From an uncultured Victivallales bacterium (GTDB lineage: Bacteria; Verrucomicrobiota; Lentisphaeria; Victivallales; UBA1829), in the NCBI GenBank assembly GCA_934644965.1, contig CAKUDG010000013.1, positions 11,737 through 75,736 on the forward strand: 64,000 nucleotides of DNA. Direction: 5' to 3'. This document shows positions 17,450 to 24,732 of this stretch, piece after piece. The number at the start of each line of letters is the position of its first letter. The stretch's first letter is position 1. A model generated the notes under the pieces. That model did not search any database and was not told the DNA's origin. It saw nothing but the letters and a program-made list of their open reading frames with translations. Made by a program: the position numbers and the translations under genes.

Positions 17450-18757
17450 ATGGATACGACGGAAAATCATGCATCAGACTCGGCAAACACAGCAAATGTG
17501 AAGGTGTTCTGGAAACGTTTTCTTTCTCCGGCGGGTGCGGGCTTTGTCGGCGCGCTTTTTGCATTTGCACTCATGCGTCTCTGTTTTTCCGGAGCTCCCG
17601 GGGCATCCTTCTCTGCTTCCGCGCCTCCAGACTCGTCCGACAGCGGCGGCAGCGCCCTTCTTTCTCAACCGGGGCCAGGGATTCATGCACCCTCTTTTTC
17701 CCCGAATTCCGCAGGGAACACAGGACACGCAGCCTCGCTGCAGGCGGATTTTTCCGCCGCGATCAACGGAGCCATGCCCGCCGTGGTGCTGATTACGGCA
17801 CAGAAACGGATCGGAGTCATCAGTCCGTATTCTAATCTCTTCGACTACGGGAGGAGAAAAATTGATTTCCTCGAGGTCCCTTCCGGACAGGGATCCGGTT
17901 TTTTCATCCGGGAAGACGGCTATATCCTGACCAATTACCATGTTGTCCGCGAACAGGATTCCTTCTGGATCACAACCCATGACGGAAAGGAATATCCGGC
18001 CCGCGTGGCCGGAATCGATCCTCCAACGGATCTTGCACTTCTGAAAATCGAAGATGCCGCTCCGTTCCCCACACTCACTTTCGCCGATCCGGAAAAGCTG
18101 CGCATCGGGCACTGGGCAATCGCCATCGGGGCACCGTTCAGTCTCAGCAGGACGGTGACGGTGGGAATTGTCTCCAACATGAAGCGGAGCGGAGTCGGAG
18201 TCAACCTGCATGAAAGCTACGTTCAGACCGATGCCTCCATCAATCCCGGCAATTCCGGGGGGCCGCTCCTCAATATTGACGGAGAAGTCATCGGCGTCAA
18301 CGACTTCATTCTCTCCCCCTCCGGCGGAAGCATCGGGCTGAGCTTCGCGATCTCCTCGGACATCGCCAGAGAGATTTCCGAAGAACTGATTCTCCGCGGA
18401 CGGGTCGAACGTCCATGGCTCGGGATTGTCATGCAGGAACTTTCCAGAGAGGACAGACAGAAACTCCGTCTCGATCGCGGCGGCGTCCTGGTCGCACAGA
18501 TTTTCCGGGGCTCTCCCGCCGCCAGGCATTTGCGGAGCGGGGACGTGATTCTTTCCGCAAACGGAAAAAACATCTCCTTCGCCTATGAACTGCAGGGCTG
18601 CATCTTCAGTCTCGCACCCGATTCCGAACTGACTCTCGAAGTCTTGAGGAACGGGCGGAAAATCACCGTGAAAACCACCGTCCGGAAGTCTCCCGGCAAC
18701 TGGTTTTCCGGCAGGGGAAGAGCCGCCCCCGCAACTTCCATCTCAGGCAGTCTCTGA
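17450..18757 (+). CDS. HtrA/DegP-like serine protease with one PDZ domain
   Basis: A 435-residue envelope protease. A single N-terminal membrane anchor spans about residues 27-46, followed by a Ser/Pro/Gly linker. The chymotrypsin-fold domain has H164 (TNYHVV), D194 (PPTDLALLKI) and S269 in INPGNSGGPL, so the triad is intact. One PDZ domain follows (about 330-415, beginning RPWLGIVMQEL). Two-PDZ DegP forms differ; this layout is closer to DegS-like proteases, which cleave anti-sigma factors. An ECF sigma/anti-sigma pair lies 4 kb downstream, but any link is speculative. Confidence 0.93.
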   Translation: MDTTENHASDSANTANVKVFWKRFLSPAGAGFVGALFAFALMRLCFSGAPGASFSASAPPDSSDSGGSALLSQPGPGIHAPSFSPNSAGNTGHAASLQADFSAAINGAMPAVVLITAQKRIGVISPYSNLFDYGRRKIDFLEVPSGQGSGFFIREDGYILTNYHVVREQDSFWITTHDGKEYPARVAGIDPPTDLALLKIEDAAPFPTLTFADPEKLRIGHWAIAIGAPFSLSRTVTVGIVSNMKRSGVGVNLHESYVQTDASINPGNSGGPLLNIDGEVIGVNDFILSPSGGSIGLSFAISSDIAREISEELILRGRVERPWLGIVMQELSREDRQKLRLDRGGVLVAQIFRGSPAARHLRSGDVILSANGKNISFAYELQGCIFSLAPDSELTLEVLRNGRKITVKTTVRKSPGNWFSGRGRAAPATSISGSL

Positions 18758-18958
18758 CGGTCTTTCTTCTCCCTCGCCTTCTTTTTCAGCGTACCCCGCG
18801 AGTTTTCCCCCTCTCTTTCCTTTTTGAGCGGGAGAAGCGGGGAGAAATGATTTCCCATGCACAATTTTTCCCCTCTCATTCCCTTCCCGGAAAGGGCACT
18901 TTCCCCGCAGACGGCAAATTTACACCTGCTGAATACGGCGATGCGGATAATCCATATT

Positions 18959-19360
18959 TCAGACGGCAAGATCCTTCAGAAAAGCGGGAATGCGGATGGG
19001 GCGGTTCCCGTTTCTCATATCAAGACAGACATGCATCGTGTACCCTTCTGCAAGGAGTTCCTCTCCCCGCCAGACCTGGGACTCGATTTTCAGTCTCGCG
19101 CCTTTCACTTCCGCGACAGACGCAGTCAGACGGAGACGGTCTTCAAAGCGCGCCGAACTTCTGTACCTGCAGACGGATTCGATTACCGGAAGTGCAAGCC
19201 CATCCTCTTTTTCCAGGCGCGTGCAGCTTCTTCCCGCCGCGCGGAGCAGCTCCGCCCTTGCCATTTCAAAATATACGAGGTAATTGGCATAATAGACCAC
19301 GCCCATCTGATCCGTATCGGCATAAGGGACACAGTATTCAAGACTTGCGTTAAAACTCAT
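18959..19360 (-). CDS. Acyl-CoA thioesterase, YbgC/4-hydroxybenzoyl-CoA family
   Basis: A 133-residue single hot-dog domain. The sequence YADTDQMGVVYYANYLVYFE contains the family signature Asp followed by the Gly-x-Val-Tyr-Tyr-Ala-Asn-Tyr helix. Such enzymes hydrolyse short-chain acyl-CoA or acyl-ACP; in many Gram-negatives YbgC accompanies tol-pal genes, which are not present here. The frame is open to 19498, overlapping cmk, but the ATG at 19360 gives the standard length; an ATG 15 bp earlier is possible. It is the last gene after cmk on the same strand. Confidence 0.85.
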   Translation of the reverse strand: MSFNASLEYCVPYADTDQMGVVYYANYLVYFEMARAELLRAAGRSCTRLEKEDGLALPVIESVCRYRSSARFEDRLRLTASVAEVKGARLKIESQVWRGEELLAEGYTMHVCLDMRNGNRPIRIPAFLKDLAV

Positions 19361-19400
19361 AAAAATTTGTTCCATCCTCTTTTGTATTGCATTGTGAAAT

Positions 19401-20186
19401 TCATCGCTGCATCGCCGACTCAGATTCGCGGAAACATTCTGCCATGCGGTCCACAGTCTGTTCAACGGACCAGGAACTGTTGTCGACAAGAATTGCATCT
19501 TCAGCCTTCCGGAGCGGGGCTACGGCCCGCGTCTCATCCGTGCGGTCCCTGGCTTCGATGGCCTCCGCCATGGTACGGATGGCGTCTTCAGAGGGGCTCT
19601 TCCCATTCTGGAGCAGGCGGCGCAGTGCGCGGACGCGGCTGGAGGCGGTCAGGAAGAATTTCACCGGGGCGTCGGGAAAGACTTCCGTCCCGATATCGCG
19701 GCCTTCCATGACAATCCAGGAATTTTCCGCCATGGCTCTCTGGCGCGCCGTCATGAACGAGCGGACTTCCGGAATCACGGCAATGCGGCTGGACAGGGCG
19801 GAAATCTCATCGGAGGAGAGTTCTTCCGCAGACGGCGCCATCCCGTCAATGAGGATACGGGCAGGATCTTTCTCCTTTGCTCCCCGCTCGTCGGCTCCCG
19901 AAGGGGAAACGGCGGCGGAAGAAGGGACTTCTCCGCCGGAAAAAACAAAGTGAAGTTCTGTCCCCGGAAGAAGGGACTTGATTCCCTCTGTAAAACGAGC
20001 GGTCCCTTCCGCTGTGGAATCATCCTTCCCGAGTCCAAGTCCGAGCCGCCGCGCCTTCCATGCCAGAGCGCGGTACATCATTCCCGTCCCGACATAAAGC
20101 GCTCCGACCCGGGCGGCAAGAAGTCTGGCAACGGTACTTTTCCCGGACGCCGCCGGCCCGTCTATTGCAATTACTTTCACTGACAT
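19401..20186 (-). CDS. cmk: Cytidylate kinase
   Basis: Phosphorylates CMP and dCMP using ATP. The P-loop is IDGPAASGKST (residues 8-18), the NMP-binding start is LYVGTGMMYRA and the CMP-specific region is VMEGRDIGTEVFP, with the lid segment RDRTDETRAVAPL near residue 215. The 261-residue length is about 30 more than usual because of an insertion near residues 84-112 (Ser/Gly/Glu/Lys rich) between the CMP-binding strand and the conserved helix. It lies 15 bp after the repeat-protein gene and before the thioesterase gene, probably one transcript. Confidence 0.97.
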   Translation of the reverse strand: MSVKVIAIDGPAASGKSTVARLLAARVGALYVGTGMMYRALAWKARRLGLGLGKDDSTAEGTARFTEGIKSLLPGTELHFVFSGGEVPSSAAVSPSGADERGAKEKDPARILIDGMAPSAEELSSDEISALSSRIAVIPEVRSFMTARQRAMAENSWIVMEGRDIGTEVFPDAPVKFFLTASSRVRALRRLLQNGKSPSEDAIRTMAEAIEARDRTDETRAVAPLRKAEDAILVDNSSWSVEQTVDRMAECFRESESAMQR

Positions 20187-20201
20187 GCAAAAACAGAAAC
20201 C

Positions 20202-20687
20202 TTATCCTTCAAAGGTGCCTTTCCCGAAATTCACAAAAATCATGATGGGAAGCCATCCGTCCTTGTTGATGTTGATCAGCCCCAGCTGAAAGCGGGCGTT
20301 GTTGGCACAGTGGTTGATCAGGCCCCACTGGAAGCCACGTTTCGCACTGTGATTGAGAATGCCGAGCTGAAGACCTTCGGACAGACGGTTGGAAAGATTG
20401 ATGAAGGACAGCTGCACTCCCTTCAGATCTTTCGTGGAAGTCAGTCCGAACCAGGCCCACTGAAAGCCCGTAAGATGTTTCGTCGCACTGCAGAGGATGG
20501 AAAGTTCCGCCCCTGCAACCTTTCCTTCACCGCTGGAAACCGGAACGCCCAGCTTGATCCCTTCCACATCGGAACGAACCGTTTCCGCCGGCACTCCGAA
20601 CCAGAAACCGACCTGAAACGATTCTTCCGCGGCACTGAGAAGGACAGACGAAAAAACCAGCAGACCTGCAAGAAGCATTTTTTTCAT
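20202..20687 (-). CDS. Exported short-repeat beta protein of unknown function
   Basis: A 161-residue protein with a clear signal peptide (MKKMLLAGLLVFSSVLLSAA, cleavage near residue 20). The mature part contains five imperfect repeats about 15 residues apart, each with a core Gly-hydrophobic-Gln-(Trp/Leu)-x-x-hydrophobic-Asn: GFQWAWFG, GVQLSFIN, GLQLGILN, GFQWGLIN, RFQLGLIN. This spacing suggests a small beta-solenoid or beta-barrel surface. The family is not recognised and no function is proposed. It has a TTGACA promoter and leads into cmk after 15 bp. Confidence 0.75.
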   Translation of the reverse strand: MKKMLLAGLLVFSSVLLSAAEESFQVGFWFGVPAETVRSDVEGIKLGVPVSSGEGKVAGAELSILCSATKHLTGFQWAWFGLTSTKDLKGVQLSFINLSNRLSEGLQLGILNHSAKRGFQWGLINHCANNARFQLGLININKDGWLPIMIFVNFGKGTFEG

Positions 20688-20759
20688 AGCGAAACATCCT
20701 CTCCATTTTTCTGTATTTTCTGTTTCACAAGGAGCAGTTTCTACCCTCGATGAGAGTCT

Positions 20760-20788
20760 AATGTAACTCCGGAATCCTTATTTGTCAA
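20760..20788 (-). promoter_or_regulatory. Promoter for the exported repeat protein-cmk operon
   Basis: Minus-strand TTGACA (20783-20788), 17-bp spacer, TACATT (20760-20765), about 70 bp before the start codon. Nothing else was recognised in 20688-21017 except an isolated plus-strand TATAAT at 20980-20985 ahead of the next gene. Confidence 0.7.
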
Positions 20789-21017
20789 CGCTTTTTCCGT
20801 TCCATCTGCAAGAGATTGCTGCATTCCAATCTTCTTCTTCCCTCCCCTGCATTTCACATTGCTTCATCGCTCCTGATCCTTTCCCAGGCGTTCCCTCAGG
20901 AACGTCTTGAATTTTTCCTCCGGAAGGATACAATACCAAATGATCGGAAAACAGCAGCTCGGTATTGTCTTCCATACGGTATAATCATGTGATGCCGCGC
21001 TGCATACACTCTCTGGA

Positions 21018-21611
21018 ATGGACTGCATGGACTGCGGCGTATTTCTCCCGCAGTCGGGGAAAAACGGCAAAAGCAAATCGGATCGGGGGATTCATCCGGT
21101 GAAACAGAAGTTTGATACCTTCAGCAAAAGGCATGACGGGGAAAAAGAGAAGGATGAAGACAATGTCGATGCCGGAAAAAAGAAACCGGACTGGAAGACG
21201 GGAAGTGTTTTCCAGTCTCCACGGATTCCGCTTTTCCTGTTCATGCTTTTCTATGCGCTGCTTCTGCTTCCCGGGCTGCCGCCTGAGATTTCAGCAGGAT
21301 GTATCCCGGCGTTCAAGGTCTTTGCGCTTTTGTGTTCGATATGGTTTTTCTTTTCCTTTCTGGCAGCTGCGCTCAGGAGAAGAATGAGCCGGGGAATTCT
21401 TTTCAAGACACTGATGATGTTTCTTCTTTTTCTGATGCTGGTGATCTTCTTCGGCGTTCCGGGGGAGGAAGAGAAACGGTATGCGGGAAGGGGAAAGACG
21501 AACTTGCAGGATTCGGAAAGAGTCCTTCTGCTGCGTCCGAAAGTCATCCTTCATCCGGAGTCAGAGCCTCCTTCTCCGGAGTCGGAAGAGAAAGGAAACG
21601 GCACCCCATGA
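21018..21611 (+). CDS. Predicted membrane protein of unknown function
   Basis: A 197-residue protein with a hydrophilic, lysine-rich N-terminal third, three hydrophobic helices (about residues 70-92, 97-119, 124-146) and an acidic Pro/Glu/Ser C-terminal tail. Its stop overlaps the start of the GGQ-domain gene as ATGA, which supports it being translated. A TATAAT at 20980-20985 fits a transcript starting just before the ATG, though the -35 is poor and no strong ribosome site is visible, so the start is uncertain. It is not recognised as any known family. Confidence 0.55.
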   Translation: MDCMDCGVFLPQSGKNGKSKSDRGIHPVKQKFDTFSKRHDGEKEKDEDNVDAGKKKPDWKTGSVFQSPRIPLFLFMLFYALLLLPGLPPEISAGCIPAFKVFALLCSIWFFFSFLAAALRRRMSRGILFKTLMMFLLFLMLVIFFGVPGEEEKRYAGRGKTNLQDSERVLLLRPKVILHPESEPPSPESEEKGNGTP

Positions 21612-22135
21612 GCAGCGGGAAACGCGACGAATGGCTTTCTGCGGACGATGAGGCATTGACTCGGGACTGCCGTTTTGATTTTCACCGCTGTGGCGGCAAA
21701 GGCGGGCAAAAAGTGAACAAGACCTCCTCTGCAGTGCGTCTTGTTCATCTTCCGAGCGGGATCGGCGCGGTTTCCTCCGAAACACGCAGCCAGGCGCTCA
21801 ACCGACATCTTGCCTTCCGAAAACTGCGTATGAAACTTGCTTTTACCTTCCGGGAAACGCCGGAGGGGAAAGAGATTCCGGATATGAAAACTCCGCCGTC
21901 CCCGCACGGAGCTGGCTACCCGCTCTGGACGGCCCGCCTTTTCGACACGCTCTCCGCCTGTTCCTGGGATCTGAAGCAAAGCGCGGCAGATCTTCACTGC
22001 AGCAGTGCGCGCCTCTTCAGACTTCTCAGGCGCGATCCCGCACTCTGGAGAGAATATCAGGCTTCAGCGGGAAAAGCTCTGCAATCTTCACCATTTCCTG
22101 AGGAGACGGATGAAACCGATGAAGAAAACAATTGA
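21608..22135 (+). CDS. GGQ-domain peptide chain release factor-like protein
   Basis: A 175-residue protein with a stand-alone class I release factor catalytic domain. The GGQ motif occurs in HRCGGKGGQKVNKTSSAVRL, followed by the typical SSETRSQALNRHLA. The stop-codon-recognition domain of RF1/RF2 is absent, so it may act as a peptidyl-tRNA hydrolase on stalled ribosomes, as ArfB and RF-H relatives do. The C-terminal 70 residues do not match the basic ArfB tail. The ATG overlaps the upstream stop by 4 bp and has AAAGGA before it. It overlaps the Nudix gene by 26 bp. Confidence 0.85.
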   Translation: MSSGKRDEWLSADDEALTRDCRFDFHRCGGKGGQKVNKTSSAVRLVHLPSGIGAVSSETRSQALNRHLAFRKLRMKLAFTFRETPEGKEIPDMKTPPSPHGAGYPLWTARLFDTLSACSWDLKQSAADLHCSSARLFRLLRRDPALWREYQASAGKALQSSPFPEETDETDEENN

Positions 22136-22547
22136 CGTATGTGCCGCCGTTGTCCGGCAGAACGGACGGATCTGGATCTGCGGACGTCCCAGAAATACCC
22201 CCCTGGAAGGATACATGGAGTTTCCCGGAGGAAAACTCGAGCCCGGAGAAAGTCATGCGGAATGTCTGAAACGCGAACTCCGCGAGGAACTCGGCGTGGA
22301 GATCCGCGTTCTCGACTGCATCCATGTACTGGAACATGATTACGGGGAAAAATATGTGCGGGTGTTTTTCTATCGTGCATTCCCGCGGGAGGATTCTCCG
22401 GAACCGCTTCCGCGCGAATCGCAGGAATTCCGGATTGTTCGCACCGCGAATCTGGCGGCCGAAGCAATGCTTCCGGCAGATCTGCCGCTTGCTGAGCTTC
22501 TGGCGGAGTCGGCAGCGGAAAAAAACATTTTTTCCAAAAAGACATGA
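22110..22547 (+). CDS. MutT-like Nudix hydrolase
   Basis: A 145-residue single-domain Nudix protein. The full Nudix box is visible as GGKLEPGES followed by RELREELGV, matching GX5EX7REUXEEXGU. The following VLDCIHVLEHDY and KYVRVFFYRAF match MutT/8-oxo-dGTPase-type proteins that sanitise oxidised nucleotides. The start is the ATG at 22110 with GAGGAG 4 nt before it; the ATG at 22119 (MKKTIDVC) is nearly as good. It overlaps the GGQ gene by 26 bp and precedes the ECF sigma gene by 54 bp. Confidence 0.88.
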   Translation: MKPMKKTIDVCAAVVRQNGRIWICGRPRNTPLEGYMEFPGGKLEPGESHAECLKRELREELGVEIRVLDCIHVLEHDYGEKYVRVFFYRAFPREDSPEPLPRESQEFRIVRTANLAAEAMLPADLPLAELLAESAAEKNIFSKKT

Positions 22548-22601
22548 CAATAAAACACACTCCCTCAACGTTACAATAACAGAACAGGGCGCAGAAACGC
22601 T

Positions 22602-23192
22602 ATGGACACGGAACGGAATACGGAAGTAAACGATGAGATTTTGATCCGCGGTTTCATAAAGGGCAGTCTGGAGGATTTTGATCTTCTTTATGAACGTCAC
22701 AAGCGGTCACTGTATTTGTATCTGAGCCGTTTTCTGCCCGGGGACAAGGCGACGACCGATGACCTTTTTCAGCAGACCTGGCTGAAAGTCATTGCTCTTC
22801 TGCCCAGATATGAGGAACGGGAGCGCTTCCCCGCATGGCTGATGCGTATTGCGCACAATCTGGCAATGGATCATTTCCGGAGGATGCGGAGAAATGCCGA
22901 GGAGTCTTTTGAGGATTCCATGGTTGAACGCCTTCCTTCTGCATCGGAGTCGCCGCTGCAGGGGATACAGAACGAGGAATTGGGAAAGGCTATCTCCGGC
23001 GCGGTGGCGGAACTGCCTCCGGAACTGCGGGAAGTGTTTCTGATGCGGCAGAGCGGGATTGCATTCCGTGAAATCGCCGATATTCAGGGCTGCTCCATCA
23101 ATACGGCTCTGGCCAGAATGCAGTATGCGCTGAAAAGACTGCGCAAAAGTCTGGCAGGATGGGAAGATAACGGGAAAGGCGGTGCAAAATGA
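22602..23192 (+). CDS. ECF-type RNA polymerase sigma factor
   Basis: A 196-residue sigma factor with region 2 (about residues 22-92, FDLLYERHKRSLYLYLSRFL, DDLFQQTWLKV, and the -10-binding WLMRIAHNLAMDHFRR) and region 4 (about 130-185, LPPELREVFLMRQSGIAFREIA followed by the helix-turn-helix CSINTALARMQYALKRLRK). Regions 1 and 3 are missing, as in ECF sigmas. Its stop overlaps the anti-sigma start as ATGA. Neither a conventional nor a recognisable ECF promoter was identified in the 54-bp gap. Confidence 0.95.
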   Translation: MDTERNTEVNDEILIRGFIKGSLEDFDLLYERHKRSLYLYLSRFLPGDKATTDDLFQQTWLKVIALLPRYEERERFPAWLMRIAHNLAMDHFRRMRRNAEESFEDSMVERLPSASESPLQGIQNEELGKAISGAVAELPPELREVFLMRQSGIAFREIADIQGCSINTALARMQYALKRLRKSLAGWEDNGKGGAK

Positions 23193-23704
23193 TGAATTGC
23201 GAGACGGCATCGGTAAAAATTCTGTCGGATGAAAAGATTTCCGGGGAACTTGCCGCGCATCTGGCGGAATGCCCGGAATGCGCCGCTCTTGCCGGAGAAT
23301 GGAAGAAAATCAGGAGTCTTCCTTTGGAAGAAAAATGCCGGGAAGAGTTCTCTCCGCCCCGGGAACTGGATTTCTTCATTCATGCGGCCGCCTCGGCTCA
23401 GGCTGCGGATTTTCGCAGACTTCTTCTGCGCAGAAAACTTTTTCACTGGATTCCGGCGGCGGCGGCGATTTTTGCTGTCTGTGCGTCCGCTTTTCTTTTC
23501 TCTCTGGAAAACGAGGAGCCGCGGGCGGTGTATGCGGGAAACAATTTCGGATGGGAAAGCATGGAATCCGATGCGGCTCTTGTCATGCTTTCCCTGGAAC
23601 TGGAATCGGCTGTGGACTCGCTGGATGCGAAATCGGACAATAATGATTTGCTGGTCAGGGCGCTGGCTCAGGAGTTGACGGAAACATCGGGAATGAATTT
23701 TTAA
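23189..23704 (+). CDS. Zinc-finger transmembrane anti-sigma factor
   Basis: A 171-residue protein. The N-terminal segment has the ZAS-type motif HX3CX2C (H24, C28, C31 in AHLAECPEC), which binds the sigma factor. A single transmembrane helix lies at about residues 87-106 and the C-terminal 65 residues are periplasmic and acidic. It should hold the adjacent ECF sigma inactive until an envelope signal releases it. It is translationally coupled to the sigma gene by a 4-bp overlap. There is no separate sensor gene, but the exported coiled-coil protein follows 18 bp later. Confidence 0.88.
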   Translation: MMNCETASVKILSDEKISGELAAHLAECPECAALAGEWKKIRSLPLEEKCREEFSPPRELDFFIHAAASAQAADFRRLLLRRKLFHWIPAAAAIFAVCASAFLFSLENEEPRAVYAGNNFGWESMESDAALVMLSLELESAVDSLDAKSDNNDLLVRALAQELTETSGMNF

Positions 23705-23722
23705 TCTGACGAAGGGAAAATC

Positions 23723-24388
23723 ATGTTGAAACCATTCACTCCACTTATTCTTGCGGGGCTTTTTCTTTCCGGAACCCTTTTGATCCCGAATGCCTTTTCC
23801 GAGGCTGAGAATGAGGAATTTCTTCCGGGGGTGCCGCCTCCGCCCGCGCATGATCTTCCTCCGCGGGCGGGAAAGGACGGACCGCCGCCTCCGCATCATG
23901 GACTCAAACAGCGCAAAGGTTTTCTCAACTCTCTTTCCAAGGAGGAACGTGAAAAATTCCGTCAGCTTGCTACCGAGGATCCGGAAGCTTTTAAGAAAGA
24001 AATGATCAAGCGTATTCATGAGGCACGGAAGAAAGAACTTGCCGAACTCATGAAAATCCGTTCCGAATATCTCAATGCAAAGGATGAGAAAGCAAAGGAA
24101 GCGGCCAGAAAGAAGATTGAAGCGGCGCTCCGTCAGAAATTTGAGCAGCATCAGGAAATGACGCGCCGCCGCATTGAAGAGACGGAAAGGAAACTCCTGG
24201 CGGCACAGGAAAAGCTTCTTCAGTTTAAAAAGGAGTATGAAAAACGCAAATTGGAGGCGGATCAGATTATTGCAAAAGGAGTGGCGGACTTTACCAATCC
24301 TGCTCAGGAGCCGCGTCTTGGGCCGCCGCCTCCGCCTCCACGCCGGAAGGGAAAGGCTTTACCTCAGGCAGAAGAGGTGAAACCATAA
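23723..24388 (+). CDS. Exported proline-rich coiled-coil protein (Spy/ZraP-like layout)
   Basis: A 221-residue protein with a signal peptide (about residues 1-26, ending NAFSEA), a Pro-rich segment (PGVPPPP, GPPPPHH), a long charged helix (about residues 70-185 rich in Lys, Glu, Arg, Ala) and a second Pro run (GPPPPPPRRKGK). The layout recalls periplasmic heavy-metal or folding-stress helices such as CpxP/Spy/ZraP, but no LTxxQ motif is present, so homology is not claimed. It follows the sigma/anti-sigma pair by 18 bp and may be its target or regulator. A relative with the same layout lies at 29593-30366. The repeat element at 24391 begins 2 bp after its stop. Confidence 0.8.
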   Translation: MLKPFTPLILAGLFLSGTLLIPNAFSEAENEEFLPGVPPPPAHDLPPRAGKDGPPPPHHGLKQRKGFLNSLSKEEREKFRQLATEDPEAFKKEMIKRIHEARKKELAELMKIRSEYLNAKDEKAKEAARKKIEAALRQKFEQHQEMTRRRIEETERKLLAAQEKLLQFKKEYEKRKLEADQIIAKGVADFTNPAQEPRLGPPPPPPRRKGKALPQAEEVKP

Positions 24389-24390
24389 GA

Positions 24391-24490
24391 AATACGGCAG
24401 GCTTGCCTGCAACGAGTGCAGGGAATGTAGCGAGAATCTAGGAGTATGAGGGCGAACAGCCCTCATGCTTTTTTATTTTTTATTTTTTAA
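24391..24490 (+). repeat. Intergenic repeat type A, copy 1 (double hairpin with T tract)
   Basis: Begins 2 bp after the coiled-coil gene. It shows the hairpin GCAGGC-TT-GCCTGC, a middle part GTGCAGGGAATG.AGCGAGA, then ATGAGGGC-GAACA-GCCCTCAT followed by a T/A-rich tract. The second hairpin plus T run could work as a terminator. Copies 2 and 3 are at 63801 and 63911; this copy is the most diverged. Confidence 0.85.
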
Positions 24491-24509
24491 GATTTCGTGC
24501 TCCGCACGA

Positions 24510-24585
24510 CCAGCGTTTCGCCGCTGGACCGCGACAAGGTCACGGACCTTGACCTCGTGAAAAATGCTAACCGCATTTTTCCGTA
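24510..24585 (+). repeat. Intergenic repeat type B, copy 1 (three hairpins)
   Basis: A 76-bp unit with three successive hairpins: CCAGCG/CGCTGG, AAGGTC/GGACCTT, and GAAAAATGC/GCATTTTTC. It is repeated 144 bp downstream with only a few differences, which fall in the last loop (TAACC here, TCATC there) so the stem is kept. Confidence 0.9.
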
Positions 24586-24653
24586 TTCTGTTGCTTCGCA
24601 ATTGATTCCTTTGCTTGCTTCGCAAAATTTTATTTCATTTTTGCCTCCGGCGG

Positions 24654-24729
24654 CCAGCGTTTCGCCGCTGGACCGCGACAAGGTCACGGACCTTGACCTC
24701 GTGAAAAATGCTCATCGCATTTTTCCGTA
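24654..24729 (+). repeat. Intergenic repeat type B, copy 2
   Basis: Near-identical to 24510-24585. It ends 3 bp beyond the TAG stop of the O-antigen ligase-like gene on the other strand. The 68 bp between the copies are A/T-rich and contain TTGCTTCGCAA-like inverted words. Confidence 0.9.
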
Positions 24730-24732
24730 ATT

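Noticed and set aside
21299..21607. N-terminal extension of the GGQ-domain protein
   Set aside because: The extension overlaps most of the upstream membrane-protein gene. The ATG at 21608 has a ribosome site and an ATGA overlap.
24497..24730. 77-codon plus-strand frame with an internal peptide repeat
   Set aside because: It merely reads through the two type B repeats; differences between the copies follow hairpin loops, not codons.
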